A stretch of DNA of 64,000 bases from CAVQXR01 sp046330455. Its GTDB lineage: Bacteria; Actinomycetota; Thermoleophilia; Gaiellales; Gaiellaceae. A program made the translations under genes and the position numbers. The notes under the pieces were generated by a model. It worked only from the letters and a program-made list of their open reading frames with translations. It searched no databases and had not been told where the DNA came from. The stretch's first letter is position 1. Each line of letters opens with the position of its first letter. Positions 41,028 to 50,450 of this stretch are shown here, piece after piece. The stretch covers positions 62,001-126,000 of the forward strand of contig JAXLSU010000005.1 of assembly GCA_046330455.1 (NCBI GenBank). Direction: 5' to 3'.

Positions 41028-42764
41028 CTACGCGACGAAGCCCGCCTGCGTGAGGTCGATGTGTCCCATGCCGGTCGGCTGGATCCCCGTGACGTTGCTC
41101 CGCTCCGCGGAGAGGTGGTAGTAGAAGTACGGGAAGATCACCGGCGTCTCGTCGAGGAGGAGCGTCTCGATCTTGCCGGCGGCGGCCTTCTGCGCGTCGA
41201 TGTCGAGCGCGGCCACGAAGTCGAGGATCAGCTGGTCGAGCTCGGGGCTGTTGAAGTGCGCCGCGTTCCACGTGCCCTTCGACCCGAGCGCAGCGGTCAG
41301 GTAGACGTTCGGCACCCCGCGATGCCCGTAGTCCGTGATCCCGAACGGGGAGCTCAGCCAGAAGTCGCTGTAGTACGTGCCGGCGTCGGTGATGTTCAGG
41401 GACACGTTGATCCCGACCTCCTTCGCCGCGCTCTGGATCAGCTGGGCGAGCTGGGGGATCTCGTAGTTGTCCCACGTCGAGAGCTGCACGTCGAAGCCGG
41501 TGACGCCGGCCTCGGCGAGCAGCGCCTTCGCGGCCTCGACATCGACTGCACGCTGGGGCACGGACATGTCCGTGTAGGGATAGACGGGCGCGAACGGATG
41601 ATCGTTGCCGAGGTCGGCCTTGCCGGAGAAGAGCCCCTCGACGAGCGCGGGCCGGTCGAGCAGGAGGGCCATGGCCTGGCGGACGCGCTTGTCCTTGAAC
41701 GGCCCCTCGTCCGTCCGCATGTGGACCTGGCGGTGCTGGGCCGCTTTCAGCTCGAGCACGGTGATGTTCGGGTCGTTCAGCAGCGCCTCGGCGCCGACGA
41801 CCGCGAACGCGCTGAGGACGTCGACCTCGCCGCCCTGGATCGCGAGCACGCGCGCCTGGTCCTCCGCGTAGAAGCGCAGCTCGCTCGTGTCGGCGAGCGG
41901 CTGCCGGGTCGTGTCCCAGTAGCTCGGGTTCTTCGTGTAGGTGACGCCCTGCTGCGGCGTGAACGTGTCGAGCACCCACGGGCCGGTGCCGATGAACGAC
42001 TTCTCCCACGTCGTCGTGTCGAAGCCGTCGGGCACGATGATCAGGTTGTAGTTGTCGGCCGAGACGATGTACGGGAAGCCGCCGTTGGGCCCGTTCAGCG
42101 TCACGACGACGGTCGCGTCGTCGGTCGCCTCGGCTCCTCCGGGCGAGAGGCCGCCCGGGTCGCCGAACGCAGACAGCGCGTTGCCCTTGTTCGCGGGATC
42201 GGCGTTCAGGTTGAGCGTGTAGGCGACGTCCTTCGCCGTGAGCGGCGTGCCGTCGTGGAAGGTGACGCCCTGGCGGATCGCGAACGTCCAGACCGAGCCG
42301 TCCTCGTTCGGCGTCCAGCTCTCGGCGAGCCTCGGGAGGACGTCGAGGTTCTCGTTCGTCCAGGTCAGGTACTCGCCCGACTGGCCGAGGACGACGAGAC
42401 CGCCCTCGTCGTAGACGACGAGCGGGTCGAGCGCGGTCGCGGGTGCGATCACCCCGGTGCGGAGGTTGCCCCCGGCCTGCGGGCCGGCCGCCTCCGTCGT
42501 CGCCGGTGCTGTCTCGGCGGGGCCGCTCTCGGCGGGTGGGGCGGCGGTCGTCCCGGCCGCGGTCGTCTCGCCGCCACCGTCTCCGCCGCCGCCGCAGGCG
42601 GTCGCGAGGAAGCCGAGCAGCGGGATCGACATGCCGACGACGGTGCCCCTGCGGATGAACTCGCGGCGGCTGATCCTTCCCGCTCTGAGGTTGTCGATCA
42701 GGTTGTTCTCGATCTCGGTCGAGCCCTTGCGGATCTCGTCGACCTTGCGCTGGATCTCGTCCAT
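41028..42764 (-). CDS. Family 5 ABC solute-binding lipoprotein
   Basis: A 578-residue exported binding protein. The long N-terminus carries RISRREFIRRGTVVG (twin-arginine-like) before a hydrophobic segment with the lipobox FLATAC, then a Gly/Thr/Ala/Pro linker. The mature part has WTPNEDGSVWTFAIRQGVTFHDGTPLTAKDV, the SBP_bac_5 signature. It would capture peptides or a similar ligand; oligopeptide-type systems also import nickel, opines and sugars. It heads the minus-strand operon; the gap upstream to 43053 (288 bases) holds its promoter. Confidence 0.92.
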   Translation of the reverse strand: MDEIQRKVDEIRKGSTEIENNLIDNLRAGRISRREFIRRGTVVGMSIPLLGFLATACGGGGDGGGETTAAGTTAAPPAESGPAETAPATTEAAGPQAGGNLRTGVIAPATALDPLVVYDEGGLVVLGQSGEYLTWTNENLDVLPRLAESWTPNEDGSVWTFAIRQGVTFHDGTPLTAKDVAYTLNLNADPANKGNALSAFGDPGGLSPGGAEATDDATVVVTLNGPNGGFPYIVSADNYNLIIVPDGFDTTTWEKSFIGTGPWVLDTFTPQQGVTYTKNPSYWDTTRQPLADTSELRFYAEDQARVLAIQGGEVDVLSAFAVVGAEALLNDPNITVLELKAAQHRQVHMRTDEGPFKDKRVRQAMALLLDRPALVEGLFSGKADLGNDHPFAPVYPYTDMSVPQRAVDVEAAKALLAEAGVTGFDVQLSTWDNYEIPQLAQLIQSAAKEVGINVSLNITDAGTYYSDFWLSSPFGITDYGHRGVPNVYLTAALGSKGTWNAAHFNSPELDQLILDFVAALDIDAQKAAAGKIETLLLDETPVIFPYFYYHLSAERSNVTGIQPTGMGHIDLTQAGFVA

Positions 42765-43052
42765 GTCACGCTCCTTTCGTGGGGCGGCGGCGTCTGGCGG
42801 GCGGAGGGATGGCAGGCACCGACGGGTCCGGCAGGACGACGGGCAGCTGCCCTTTCCTCCGTGAACGTGCGTCTGTCTCGGAGACCATCGGGAGGGTTGA
42901 GAGTCTATCGGCAGAACGCAGGCCGCAAGGCGTTCGCGCCCGGATCCCGGGCGAGCCGCGAACCGGGGCCGGCAGCCGGCTCGGGCTCACGATCGGTGCC
43001 CGGGCGTCTCGCCGGGGACCGCGTCGCACAGCGGGTAATCTCAGCCGGGTAG

Positions 43053-44876
43053 ATGGCGGGTTACCTTCCGATCGGCGACCACGGCGTGATCGGTGATCTG
43101 CACACGGTCGCTCTGGTCGGCACGAACGGCTCGATCGACTGGTACTGCCCGCTGCGCTTCGACGCCCCGAGCGTCTTCGCCTCCATTCTCGACGACGAGC
43201 GCGGCGGGTCGTTCCAGCTCGAGCCGGCCCGTGCGGGCTACCGGACGAAGCAGCTCTACATCCCCGACACGAACGTCCTCGTCACCCGCTTCCTCTCGGA
43301 GGAGGGCGTCGTCGAGATCCACGACTTCATGCCCGTCCAGCCCGGCGGGGCCACGCCCGCGCGTCAGCGAGTCGTCCGGCGTGTCTTCGCCGTCCGGGGT
43401 CGGATGCGCTGCCGGCTCCTCGTCGCGCCGCGCTTCGACTACGGACGGGCCGACCACGAGCTCGTCCTCCACGAGCAGGGAGCGGTCTTCCGCTCGCGCG
43501 ACCTCACGCTCGCGCTGGCGAGCAGCGTTCCCCTGGGACGAACGGGGTCAGACGCAGGATGTGAGTTCGAGCTCGAGGCCGGGCATATCCAGACATTCGT
43601 GCTCGAGGCCGCCCCGGAGCTGTCCGACCTCCGACCCGTTCGCGAGGAGGAGGCCCGTGAGCTGTTCGAGGCGACCGTCCGGTTCTGGCGCCGCTGGCTC
43701 GCCCAGTCCCGGTACTCGGGCCGCTGGCGGGAGATGGTCGGCCGCTCGGCGCTCACGCTCAAGCTGCTCACGTACCGGCCTACCGGCGCGTTCGTGGCGG
43801 CTCCGACGACGAGCCTTCCGGAGCGGATCGGCGGCCCGCGCAACTGGGACTACCGCTACACGTGGATCCGTGACGCGGCCTTCTCGTCCTACGCGCTGCT
43901 GCGACTCGGGTTCGTCGAGGAGGCCCAGGCCTTCAACGGCTGGCTGAACGGCGTCTGTCGGAGGCCGAGAGGCGGAGGGCCGGCCGAAAGCCCGCTGCAG
44001 GTCGTGTACGGGATCGACGGGCAGACCGATCTGACCGAGGAGGTCCTCGACCACCTCGAGGGCTACCGTGGCTCCGCGCCCGTACGCGTCGGCAACGCCG
44101 CCGCGCACCAGCTCCAGCTCGACATCTACGGCGAGCTGCTCGACTCCGTGTACCTGTTCGAGCAGCATGGCCGTCGCAGCTTCGGGCCGTTCGTCCCGTA
44201 CGACGGCTGGCGAGAGCTCGCCGGGATCGTCGACTGGGTCTGCGAGCACTGGGATCAGGCCGACGAGGGGATCTGGGAGGTCCGGAGCGGACGGAAGCGC
44301 TACACGCACTCGCGCCTCATGTGCTGGGTCGCTCTCGACCGGGCGATGCGCATCGCGGGCGCACGCGCCCTCCCGGCCGACCTCACCCGGTGGGCGCGGG
44401 CACGGGACGCGATCTTCACGCGCCTGATGGAGCACAGCTGGAACGACGAGCGGGGGATGTTCACGCAGTCGGAGGGCTCGAGCGTGCTCGATGCATCGGT
44501 GCTCCTCATGCCGCTCGTCCACTTCATCGCGCCGACGGATCCTCGCTGGCTCGGCACCCTCGAGGCGGTCTCGGCGGAGCTCGTCTCCGACAGCCTCGTC
44601 TACCGCTACGACCCGCAGCTGGCAGCGGACGGGCTGAGCGGCAGCGAGGGCACGTTCTCGATGTGCAGCTTCTGGTACGTCGAATGCCTCGCCCGTGCCG
44701 GGCGTCTCGAGGAGGCACAGCTCGCGTTCGAGAAGATGCACACCTACGCGAATCACCTCGGTCTCTACTCCGAGCAGATCGGCCCGACGGGCGAGCTGCT
44801 CGGCAACTTCCCGCAGGCGTTCACCCATCTCGCGCTGATCAGCGCCGCGGTGAACCTCGACCGGCAGCTCGGCTGA
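43053..44876 (+). CDS. Glycoside hydrolase family 15 protein (glucoamylase/trehalase type)
   Basis: A 607-residue protein with the GH15 layout: N-terminal beta-sandwich (YLPIGDHGVIGDLHTVALVGTNGSIDWYCPLRFDAPSVF), then an (alpha/alpha)6 barrel with GGPRNWDYRYTWIRDAAFSSYALLRLG, the first catalytic Glu in WEVRSGRKRYTHSRLMCWVALDRA, and the second in LYSEQIGPTGELLGNFPQAFTHLALI. Actinobacterial relatives include alpha,alpha-trehalases. It has no signal peptide, so it acts in the cytoplasm, probably on trehalose or dextrins. A strong terminator follows. Confidence 0.92.
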   Translation: MAGYLPIGDHGVIGDLHTVALVGTNGSIDWYCPLRFDAPSVFASILDDERGGSFQLEPARAGYRTKQLYIPDTNVLVTRFLSEEGVVEIHDFMPVQPGGATPARQRVVRRVFAVRGRMRCRLLVAPRFDYGRADHELVLHEQGAVFRSRDLTLALASSVPLGRTGSDAGCEFELEAGHIQTFVLEAAPELSDLRPVREEEARELFEATVRFWRRWLAQSRYSGRWREMVGRSALTLKLLTYRPTGAFVAAPTTSLPERIGGPRNWDYRYTWIRDAAFSSYALLRLGFVEEAQAFNGWLNGVCRRPRGGGPAESPLQVVYGIDGQTDLTEEVLDHLEGYRGSAPVRVGNAAAHQLQLDIYGELLDSVYLFEQHGRRSFGPFVPYDGWRELAGIVDWVCEHWDQADEGIWEVRSGRKRYTHSRLMCWVALDRAMRIAGARALPADLTRWARARDAIFTRLMEHSWNDERGMFTQSEGSSVLDASVLLMPLVHFIAPTDPRWLGTLEAVSAELVSDSLVYRYDPQLAADGLSGSEGTFSMCSFWYVECLARAGRLEEAQLAFEKMHTYANHLGLYSEQIGPTGELLGNFPQAFTHLALISAAVNLDRQLG

Positions 44877-44887
44877 GGACAGGAGGA

Positions 44888-44930
44888 AGGCCCCGACGAC
44901 CGGAGCGGAGGCGTCCGGCCATCGGGGCCT
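44888..44930 (+). terminator. Hairpin terminator after the GH15 gene
   Basis: AGGCCCCGA at 44888-44896 pairs with TCGGGGCCT at 44922-44930, extended by CCGG/CCGG inside, about 12 bases after the GH15 stop. It isolates the gene from narG. Confidence 0.75.
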
Positions 44931-45110
44931 GGGGCGGGGAGGGGAGGCGGAGGGATGTGAGCTTCCTCCGGCCCGTCAAGCATCACCGATCGGGATCCCA
45001 GCCGTGATCCTCCAGACAGATGATCTCGCGGAGGATCCTGCATTCCTCCCGTCCGGCCCGAGCTCCACCGTGCTCGGCGTGGGCGGAGGTTCCCCGCCGC
45101 TCACCCGGAC

Positions 45111-45134
45111 ATGATCGATATTGTCTATATGATG
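45111..45134 (+). promoter_or_regulatory. AT-rich promoter/operator region of narGHJI
   Basis: ATGATCGATATTGTCTATAT followed by GATG is the only strongly AT-rich stretch in the 406-base gap before narG. It contains TATGAT at 45128-45133, a good -10 element, and loosely symmetrical ATGATCGATA / TATATGAT arms that could bind an anaerobic or nitrate-responsive regulator. A leader of about 150 bases would separate it from the GTG start. No clean FNR consensus is present. Confidence 0.45.
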
Positions 45135-45282
45135 CCGGGTGCAGCGATCGCGTTCTTCGGGGCGCCTCGGGTCTCGAGTCACCGGGGAAGGCTGACTGCC
45201 CCCCGGATCGCCGCAGTCGCGCGACTGGCGGGCGCGGTCGCCCGGCCCCTCCCTTCGGGCGGCCCGGCCGCCAGGAGCTGAG

Positions 45283-48200
45283 GTGGCCTCGGCGTTCGAG
45301 ACACCTCGCTTCTTCCGCAGGGAAGCGCGCTCGGAAGAGGGCTGGAGCGGGCTCAGCGCCCGGGGGCGCGACTGGGAGCGGGTGTACCGCGACCGCTGGC
45401 AGCACACGCGTGTCGTCCGCTCGACGCACGGCGTCAACTGCACGGGCTCCTGCTCCTGGCGGGTGCACGTCAAGGACGGGATCGTCGCCTGGGAGACACA
45501 GGACGTCGACTACCCGTCGAACGGCCCCGAGATGCCCGAGTACGAGCCGCGAGGCTGCCCGCGGGGCGCCTCCTTCTCGTGGTACCTGTACTCGCCGCTG
45601 CGGGTGAAGTACCCGTACGTGCGCGGTGCCCTGCTCGAGCTGTTCCGCCGCGAGCGGGAGCGAACGGGCGACCCCGTCGACGCCTGGGCCGCGATCGTCG
45701 AGGATCCCGCCAAGGCACACGCCTACAAGTCGCAGCGCGGCCGCGGCGGCTTCGTGCGGGCGACCTGGGACGAGGCGGCCGAGCTGATCGCCGCCGCCCA
45801 CGTGTACACGACGAAGCGCTACGGCCCCGACCGGATCGCCGGCTTCTCGCCGATCCCGGCGATGTCGATGGTCTCCCACGCGGCGGGAACGCGTTTCCTC
45901 TCGCTGATCGGCGGGGTCATGCTCTCGTTCTACGACTGGTACGCAGACCTGCCGGCGGCCTCGCCGCAGATCTGGGGCGACCAGACCGACGTGCCCGAGT
46001 CGGCCGACTGGTGGAATGCGAGCTACGTGATCATCTGGGGGACGAACATCCCGCAGACGCGGACGCCGGACGCGCACTTCATGGTCGAGGCGCGCTACCG
46101 CGGGCAGAAGGTCGTCGTCGTCTCGCCGGACTATGCGGGGCACACGAAGTTCGCCGACCACTGGCTCCCGGCGCAGCCCGGCTCCGACGGCGCGCTCGCG
46201 CTCGCAATGGCACACGTCGTGTTCCGTGAGTTCCACGTCGAGCGGCAGGTGCCGTACTTCGACGACTACGTCCGCCGCTTCACCGACCTCCCCTGCCTCG
46301 TCACGCTCGAGCCGCGAGGCGATGCGTACGTCGCCGATCGCATGCTCCGCGCCTCCGACCTCGGTGAGGGCGGGGAGCACCCGGAGTGGAAGACCGTCGT
46401 CTGGGACGAGGAACGTGGCGAGGCCGCGGTGCCGAACGGCTCGATCGGCTTCCGCTGGGGCGAAGAGGGTGCCGGCAGCTGGAACCTCGACCTCGGCGAG
46501 CTGCGCCCCGCGCTGTCGCTGCTCGATCTCGCCGAGGAGCTCGTCGAGCTCGACGTCGCGCGGTTCGACGTCGGCGAGGGCGAGTCGGGCTCGTCCCTGC
46601 GTCGGGGCGTCCCGGCGATCCGGATCGGCGACCGGCTCGTCACGACCGTGTTCGACCTGCTCGCTGCCCAGCTCGGCGTGCACCGCGGCAGCCTCCCGGG
46701 CGACTGGCCCGACGGCTACGACGACCCGCAGCCGTACACGCCGGCCTGGCAGGAGGCCTACACGGGGGTCGACGCCTCGCTCGTCGTCCGTGTCGCCCGA
46801 GAGTTCGCGCGGAACGCCGAACGGTCGCATGGCCGATCCATGATCATGATGGGCGGCGGCACGAACCACTGGTACCACTCAGACCAGATCTACCGGTCGA
46901 TGCTCACCCTCGTCCTGCTCTGCGGCTGCCAGGGCGTCAACGGCGGCGGCTGGGCCCACTACGTCGGCCAGGAGAAGGTGCGGCCGCTCACGGGCTGGTC
47001 GACGCTCGCGTTCGCCGGCGACTGGGTCCGCTCGCCGCGCTGGCAGCCGACGACGCCGTACTGGTTCCTGATGAGCGACCAGTGGCGCTACCAGCGAACG
47101 AAGGCCGGCGAGTTCGCCTCGGCGATCGGGAAAGGAACCCTGAAGGACCTGCACCTCGCCGACTGCGTCGCGCTCTCGGCCCGGCTCGGCTGGATGCCGA
47201 TGTCACCCGGCTTCGATCGCAACCCGCTCGAGATCCCCGACGCCGCCGAGGCCGAGGGGCTCGATCCCGTCGAGTACACCGTTCGCGAGTTGCGGGAACG
47301 CCGCCTGCGGTTTGCCTATGAGGACCCGGACGCCCCGCAGAACCACCCGCGCGTGCTCACGCTCTGGCGCGCGAACCTGCTCGGCTCCTCGAGCAAGGGC
47401 CACGAGTACTTCCTGCGCCACGTGCTCGGCGTCGAGAACGACGCGATCCGCAACGAGGAGGCGCCCCCGGAGCTGCGCGCGAAGGACGTCGTCTGGCGTG
47501 AGGAGGCGCCGGTCGGGAAGTTCGACCTGTTCACGACGATCGACTTCCGGATGAACGGCTCGGCGCTCTACTCGGACGTCGTGCTACCGGCAGCCACCTG
47601 GTACGAGAAGTACGACCTCTCGTCGACCGACCTCCACCCGTTCGTGCACTCGTTCAACGAGGCGGTGCCGCCCCCCTGGGAGGCAAAGACCGACCACGAG
47701 ACGTTCAGGCGGATCGCGCAGGCGTTCTCACGCCTCGCCGAGAAGCACCTCGGCACCCGGCGCGACCTCGTCGCAGCGTCGCTCCTGCACGACACGCCGG
47801 ACGAGCTGGCCCAGCCCTACGGCGAGGTGCGCGACTGGCGCGCCGGCGAGTGCGAGCCGATCCCGGGCAAGACGATGCCGAAGCTCGTCGTCGTCGAACG
47901 CGACTACACCGCCGTGGCCGAGAAGTGGGCCGCGCTCGGCCCGCTCGTCGAGGAGCTCGGGATCCAGACGAAGGGGGTGACGTGGAAACCGCTGCCCGAG
48001 GTCGAGGAGCTGCGCGCCCGCAACGGCGCCGTCCGGGCCGGGCTCGCGGCGGGGCGGCCCTCGCTCGACCGTGACACCGGCTGGTGCGAGGCGATCCTCG
48101 CGCTCTCGGCCGTGACGAACGGGCGGCTCTCGGTCGAGGGGTTCCACCAGCTCGAGCAGCGCGTCGGGCTGCCGCTCGCGGATCTCGTCGAGGACCGGGC

Positions 48201-48930
48201 CGACGAGCGGATCACGTTCGCCGACACGCAGGTGCAGCCGCGGAAGGTGCTCGCCTCGCCCGAGTGGTCGGGCACCGAGTCGCGTACGCGACGCTACTCG
48301 CCGTTCACGATCAACGTCGACCGGCTCGTGCCCTGGCGCACGCTCTCCGGCCGCCAGCACTTCTACGTCGATCACGCGTGGATGCTCGAGTTCGGGGAGG
48401 CGCTGCCGATCTTCCGGCCGCCGATGGACGTGCTGCACCACGTGGGCGAGCAGCGGTCCGGTGCCGACCGGCCGGAGATCCACCTGCGCTTCCTCACCCC
48501 GCACTCGAAGTGGTCGATCCACTCGGAGTACCAGGACAACCTCACGATGCTGACCCTGTTTCGCGGCGGGCCGACGCTCTGGCTATCGGTCGAGGACGCC
48601 CGTGCGGCAGAGGTCGTCGACAACGACTGGGTCGAGGTCTTCAACCGCAACGGCGTGATCGCCGCCAGGGCGGTCGTCTCCCACCGGATTCCGAAGGGGG
48701 TCTCGCTCATGTACCACTCCCAGGACCGCCACGTGAACGTCCCGCGCACGGAGCTCTCCGGCACCCGGGGCGGCACTGACAACTCGGTGACGCGCATCTC
48801 GATCAAGCCGACCCTCCTGATCGGCGGATATGCCCAGCTCTCGTACGGGTTCAACTACTTCGGTCCCACGGGCTCCCAACGCGACGAGGTCGTGCTCGTC
48901 CGCAAGCTCGAGGGCGAGGTCGTCTACTGA
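45283..48930 (+). CDS. narG: Respiratory nitrate reductase alpha subunit
   Basis: A 1,215-residue molybdopterin enzyme. HGVNCTGSCSWRVHVKDG plus a later Cys (RGCPRGAS) bind the FS0 cluster with a histidine ligand. MLSFYDWYADLPAASPQIWGDQTDVPESADWWN contains the Asp that ligates molybdenum. Further matches are NIPQTRTPDAHF, MGGGTNHWYHSDQIYR and LMYHSQDRHVNVP. It reduces nitrate to nitrite in the NarGHI membrane complex. GTG 45283 follows AGGAGCTGAG. narH overlaps its stop by one base. Confidence 0.97.
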   Translation: MASAFETPRFFRREARSEEGWSGLSARGRDWERVYRDRWQHTRVVRSTHGVNCTGSCSWRVHVKDGIVAWETQDVDYPSNGPEMPEYEPRGCPRGASFSWYLYSPLRVKYPYVRGALLELFRRERERTGDPVDAWAAIVEDPAKAHAYKSQRGRGGFVRATWDEAAELIAAAHVYTTKRYGPDRIAGFSPIPAMSMVSHAAGTRFLSLIGGVMLSFYDWYADLPAASPQIWGDQTDVPESADWWNASYVIIWGTNIPQTRTPDAHFMVEARYRGQKVVVVSPDYAGHTKFADHWLPAQPGSDGALALAMAHVVFREFHVERQVPYFDDYVRRFTDLPCLVTLEPRGDAYVADRMLRASDLGEGGEHPEWKTVVWDEERGEAAVPNGSIGFRWGEEGAGSWNLDLGELRPALSLLDLAEELVELDVARFDVGEGESGSSLRRGVPAIRIGDRLVTTVFDLLAAQLGVHRGSLPGDWPDGYDDPQPYTPAWQEAYTGVDASLVVRVAREFARNAERSHGRSMIMMGGGTNHWYHSDQIYRSMLTLVLLCGCQGVNGGGWAHYVGQEKVRPLTGWSTLAFAGDWVRSPRWQPTTPYWFLMSDQWRYQRTKAGEFASAIGKGTLKDLHLADCVALSARLGWMPMSPGFDRNPLEIPDAAEAEGLDPVEYTVRELRERRLRFAYEDPDAPQNHPRVLTLWRANLLGSSSKGHEYFLRHVLGVENDAIRNEEAPPELRAKDVVWREEAPVGKFDLFTTIDFRMNGSALYSDVVLPAATWYEKYDLSSTDLHPFVHSFNEAVPPPWEAKTDHETFRRIAQAFSRLAEKHLGTRRDLVAASLLHDTPDELAQPYGEVRDWRAGECEPIPGKTMPKLVVVERDYTAVAEKWAALGPLVEELGIQTKGVTWKPLPEVEELRARNGAVRAGLAAGRPSLDRDTGWCEAILALSAVTNGRLSVEGFHQLEQRVGLPLADLVEDRADERITFADTQVQPRKVLASPEWSGTESRTRRYSPFTINVDRLVPWRTLSGRQHFYVDHAWMLEFGEALPIFRPPMDVLHHVGEQRSGADRPEIHLRFLTPHSKWSIHSEYQDNLTMLTLFRGGPTLWLSVEDARAAEVVDNDWVEVFNRNGVIAARAVVSHRIPKGVSLMYHSQDRHVNVPRTELSGTRGGTDNSVTRISIKPTLLIGGYAQLSYGFNYFGPTGSQRDEVVLVRKLEGEVVY

Positions 48931-50450
48931 TGCGCGTCCGGGCTCAGATCTCGATGGTGATGAACCTCGACAAGTGCATCGGCTGTCACACGTGCTCCGT
49001 CACCTGCAAGAACGTGTGGACGAACCGCCGCGGGGCCGAGTACATGTGGTTCAACGACGTCGAGACGAAGCCCGGCGTCGGGTACCCGAAGCGCTGGGAG
49101 GACCAGGAGCGCTGGCGCGGGGGATGGGAGCTCGACCGCCGCGGCAAGCTCCGGCTGAAGGGCGGCGGCAAGCTGCGCAAGCTCGCGAACCTGTTCTACA
49201 ACCCCGACCTGCCCCTGCTCGACGACTACTACGAGCCCTGGACGTACGACTACGAGCACCTGACGAGCGCGCCGCCCTCCGAGCACCAGCCCGTGGCGCA
49301 GCCGGTCTCGCAGGTGACCGGCGAGCCGCTCGCTCTCCGGTGGGGGCCGAACTGGGAGGACGATCTGGCCGGCGCGCCCGAGCATGCCCTCGCCGACCCG
49401 AACCTGCGCGGCGCCGCCGAGGAGCAGGTGCGGCTCGAGTACGAGCAGGCGTTCATGTTCTATCTCCCCCGGATCTGCGAGCACTGCCTGAACCCGAGCT
49501 GTGTTGCGAGCTGCCCCTCGGGGGCCATGTACAAGCGCGAGGAGGACGGGATCGTCCTCGTCGACCAGGAGGCCTGCCGAAGCTGGCGCTTCTGCGTGAG
49601 CGGCTGCCCGTACAAGAAGGTGTACTTCAACTGGGGAACCGGCAAGGCCGAGAAGTGCACGCTCTGCTACCCGCGGCTCGAGGCCGGGCAGCCGACCGTC
49701 TGCTCGGAGACCTGCGTCGGGCGGATCCGCTACCTCGGCGTCGTCCTCTACGATGCCGACCGCGTAGAGGCGGCCGCGTCCGTGCCCGACGAGAAGGATC
49801 TGCTTCCGGCCCAGCTCGGGATCTTTCTCGACCCGAGCGATCCGGCCGTCGCCGAGCAGGCCCGCCGTGACGGGATCACCGACGACTGGCTCGATGCGGC
49901 GCGTCGCTCACCCGTCTTCGCGCTCGCCGTCGAGCACCGCGTCGCGCTGCCGCTGCACCCCGAGTACCGGACCCTGCCGATGGTCTGGTACGTGCCGCCG
50001 CTCTCGCCGGTGATGGGCATGATCGAGGGCAAGGGGTCGGAGGCCGACCCGGACGATGTGTTTCCGGCGATCGACGAGCTGCGGATACCGATCGCGTATC
50101 TCGCGAACCTGCTCTCGGCCGGGGACGAAGCCCCGGTTCGGCTCGCGCTGAAACGGCTGGCCGCGATGCGCGCGATCATGCGCGAGCGCAACCTCGGCGA
50201 CGAGCCCGACGCGGCGGTCGCCGAGGCGGTCGGACTCGATCTGGCCGGGCTCGAGCGCCTCTACCGCCTGCTCGCGATCGCGCACTCGAGCGAGCGCTAC
50301 GTGATCCCCAAGGGTCATGCCGAGACCGCCGGCATCGCGATCGACCGCCAGGGCGCCGGAGGCTTCCCGCAGGCGCTTCGCCGGAACGAGCCCTCGAACG
50401 GCAGCAGCGCGTTCGTTCCGCTCTCGAAGGTGAGCAAGGCGCCCCGGTGA
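48930..50450 (+). CDS. narH: Respiratory nitrate reductase beta subunit
   Basis: A 506-residue iron-sulphur protein. Four cysteine groups are visible: CIGCHTCSVTCK, CEHCLNPSCVASC, CRSWRFCVSGCPYKK and CTLCYPR...CSETC. The tryptophan in CRSWRFC marks the site of the [3Fe-4S] cluster, as in other NarH proteins. It transfers electrons from NarI heme to NarG. Length and NLFYNPDLP insertion are typical. Its ATG overlaps the narG stop (TGATG). Confidence 0.97.
   Translation: MRVRAQISMVMNLDKCIGCHTCSVTCKNVWTNRRGAEYMWFNDVETKPGVGYPKRWEDQERWRGGWELDRRGKLRLKGGGKLRKLANLFYNPDLPLLDDYYEPWTYDYEHLTSAPPSEHQPVAQPVSQVTGEPLALRWGPNWEDDLAGAPEHALADPNLRGAAEEQVRLEYEQAFMFYLPRICEHCLNPSCVASCPSGAMYKREEDGIVLVDQEACRSWRFCVSGCPYKKVYFNWGTGKAEKCTLCYPRLEAGQPTVCSETCVGRIRYLGVVLYDADRVEAAASVPDEKDLLPAQLGIFLDPSDPAVAEQARRDGITDDWLDAARRSPVFALAVEHRVALPLHPEYRTLPMVWYVPPLSPVMGMIEGKGSEADPDDVFPAIDELRIPIAYLANLLSAGDEAPVRLALKRLAAMRAIMRERNLGDEPDAAVAEAVGLDLAGLERLYRLLAIAHSSERYVIPKGHAETAGIAIDRQGAGGFPQALRRNEPSNGSSAFVPLSKVSKAPR

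Noticed and set aside
41028..42764. Nickel- or opine-specific assignment of the binding protein
   Set aside because: Family 5 binding proteins share this fold for many ligands and no ligand-specific residues can be judged by eye.
44983..46878. 631-residue antisense frame over the 5' part of narG
   Set aside because: The narG motifs lie on the + strand throughout; the antisense frame shows no domain.
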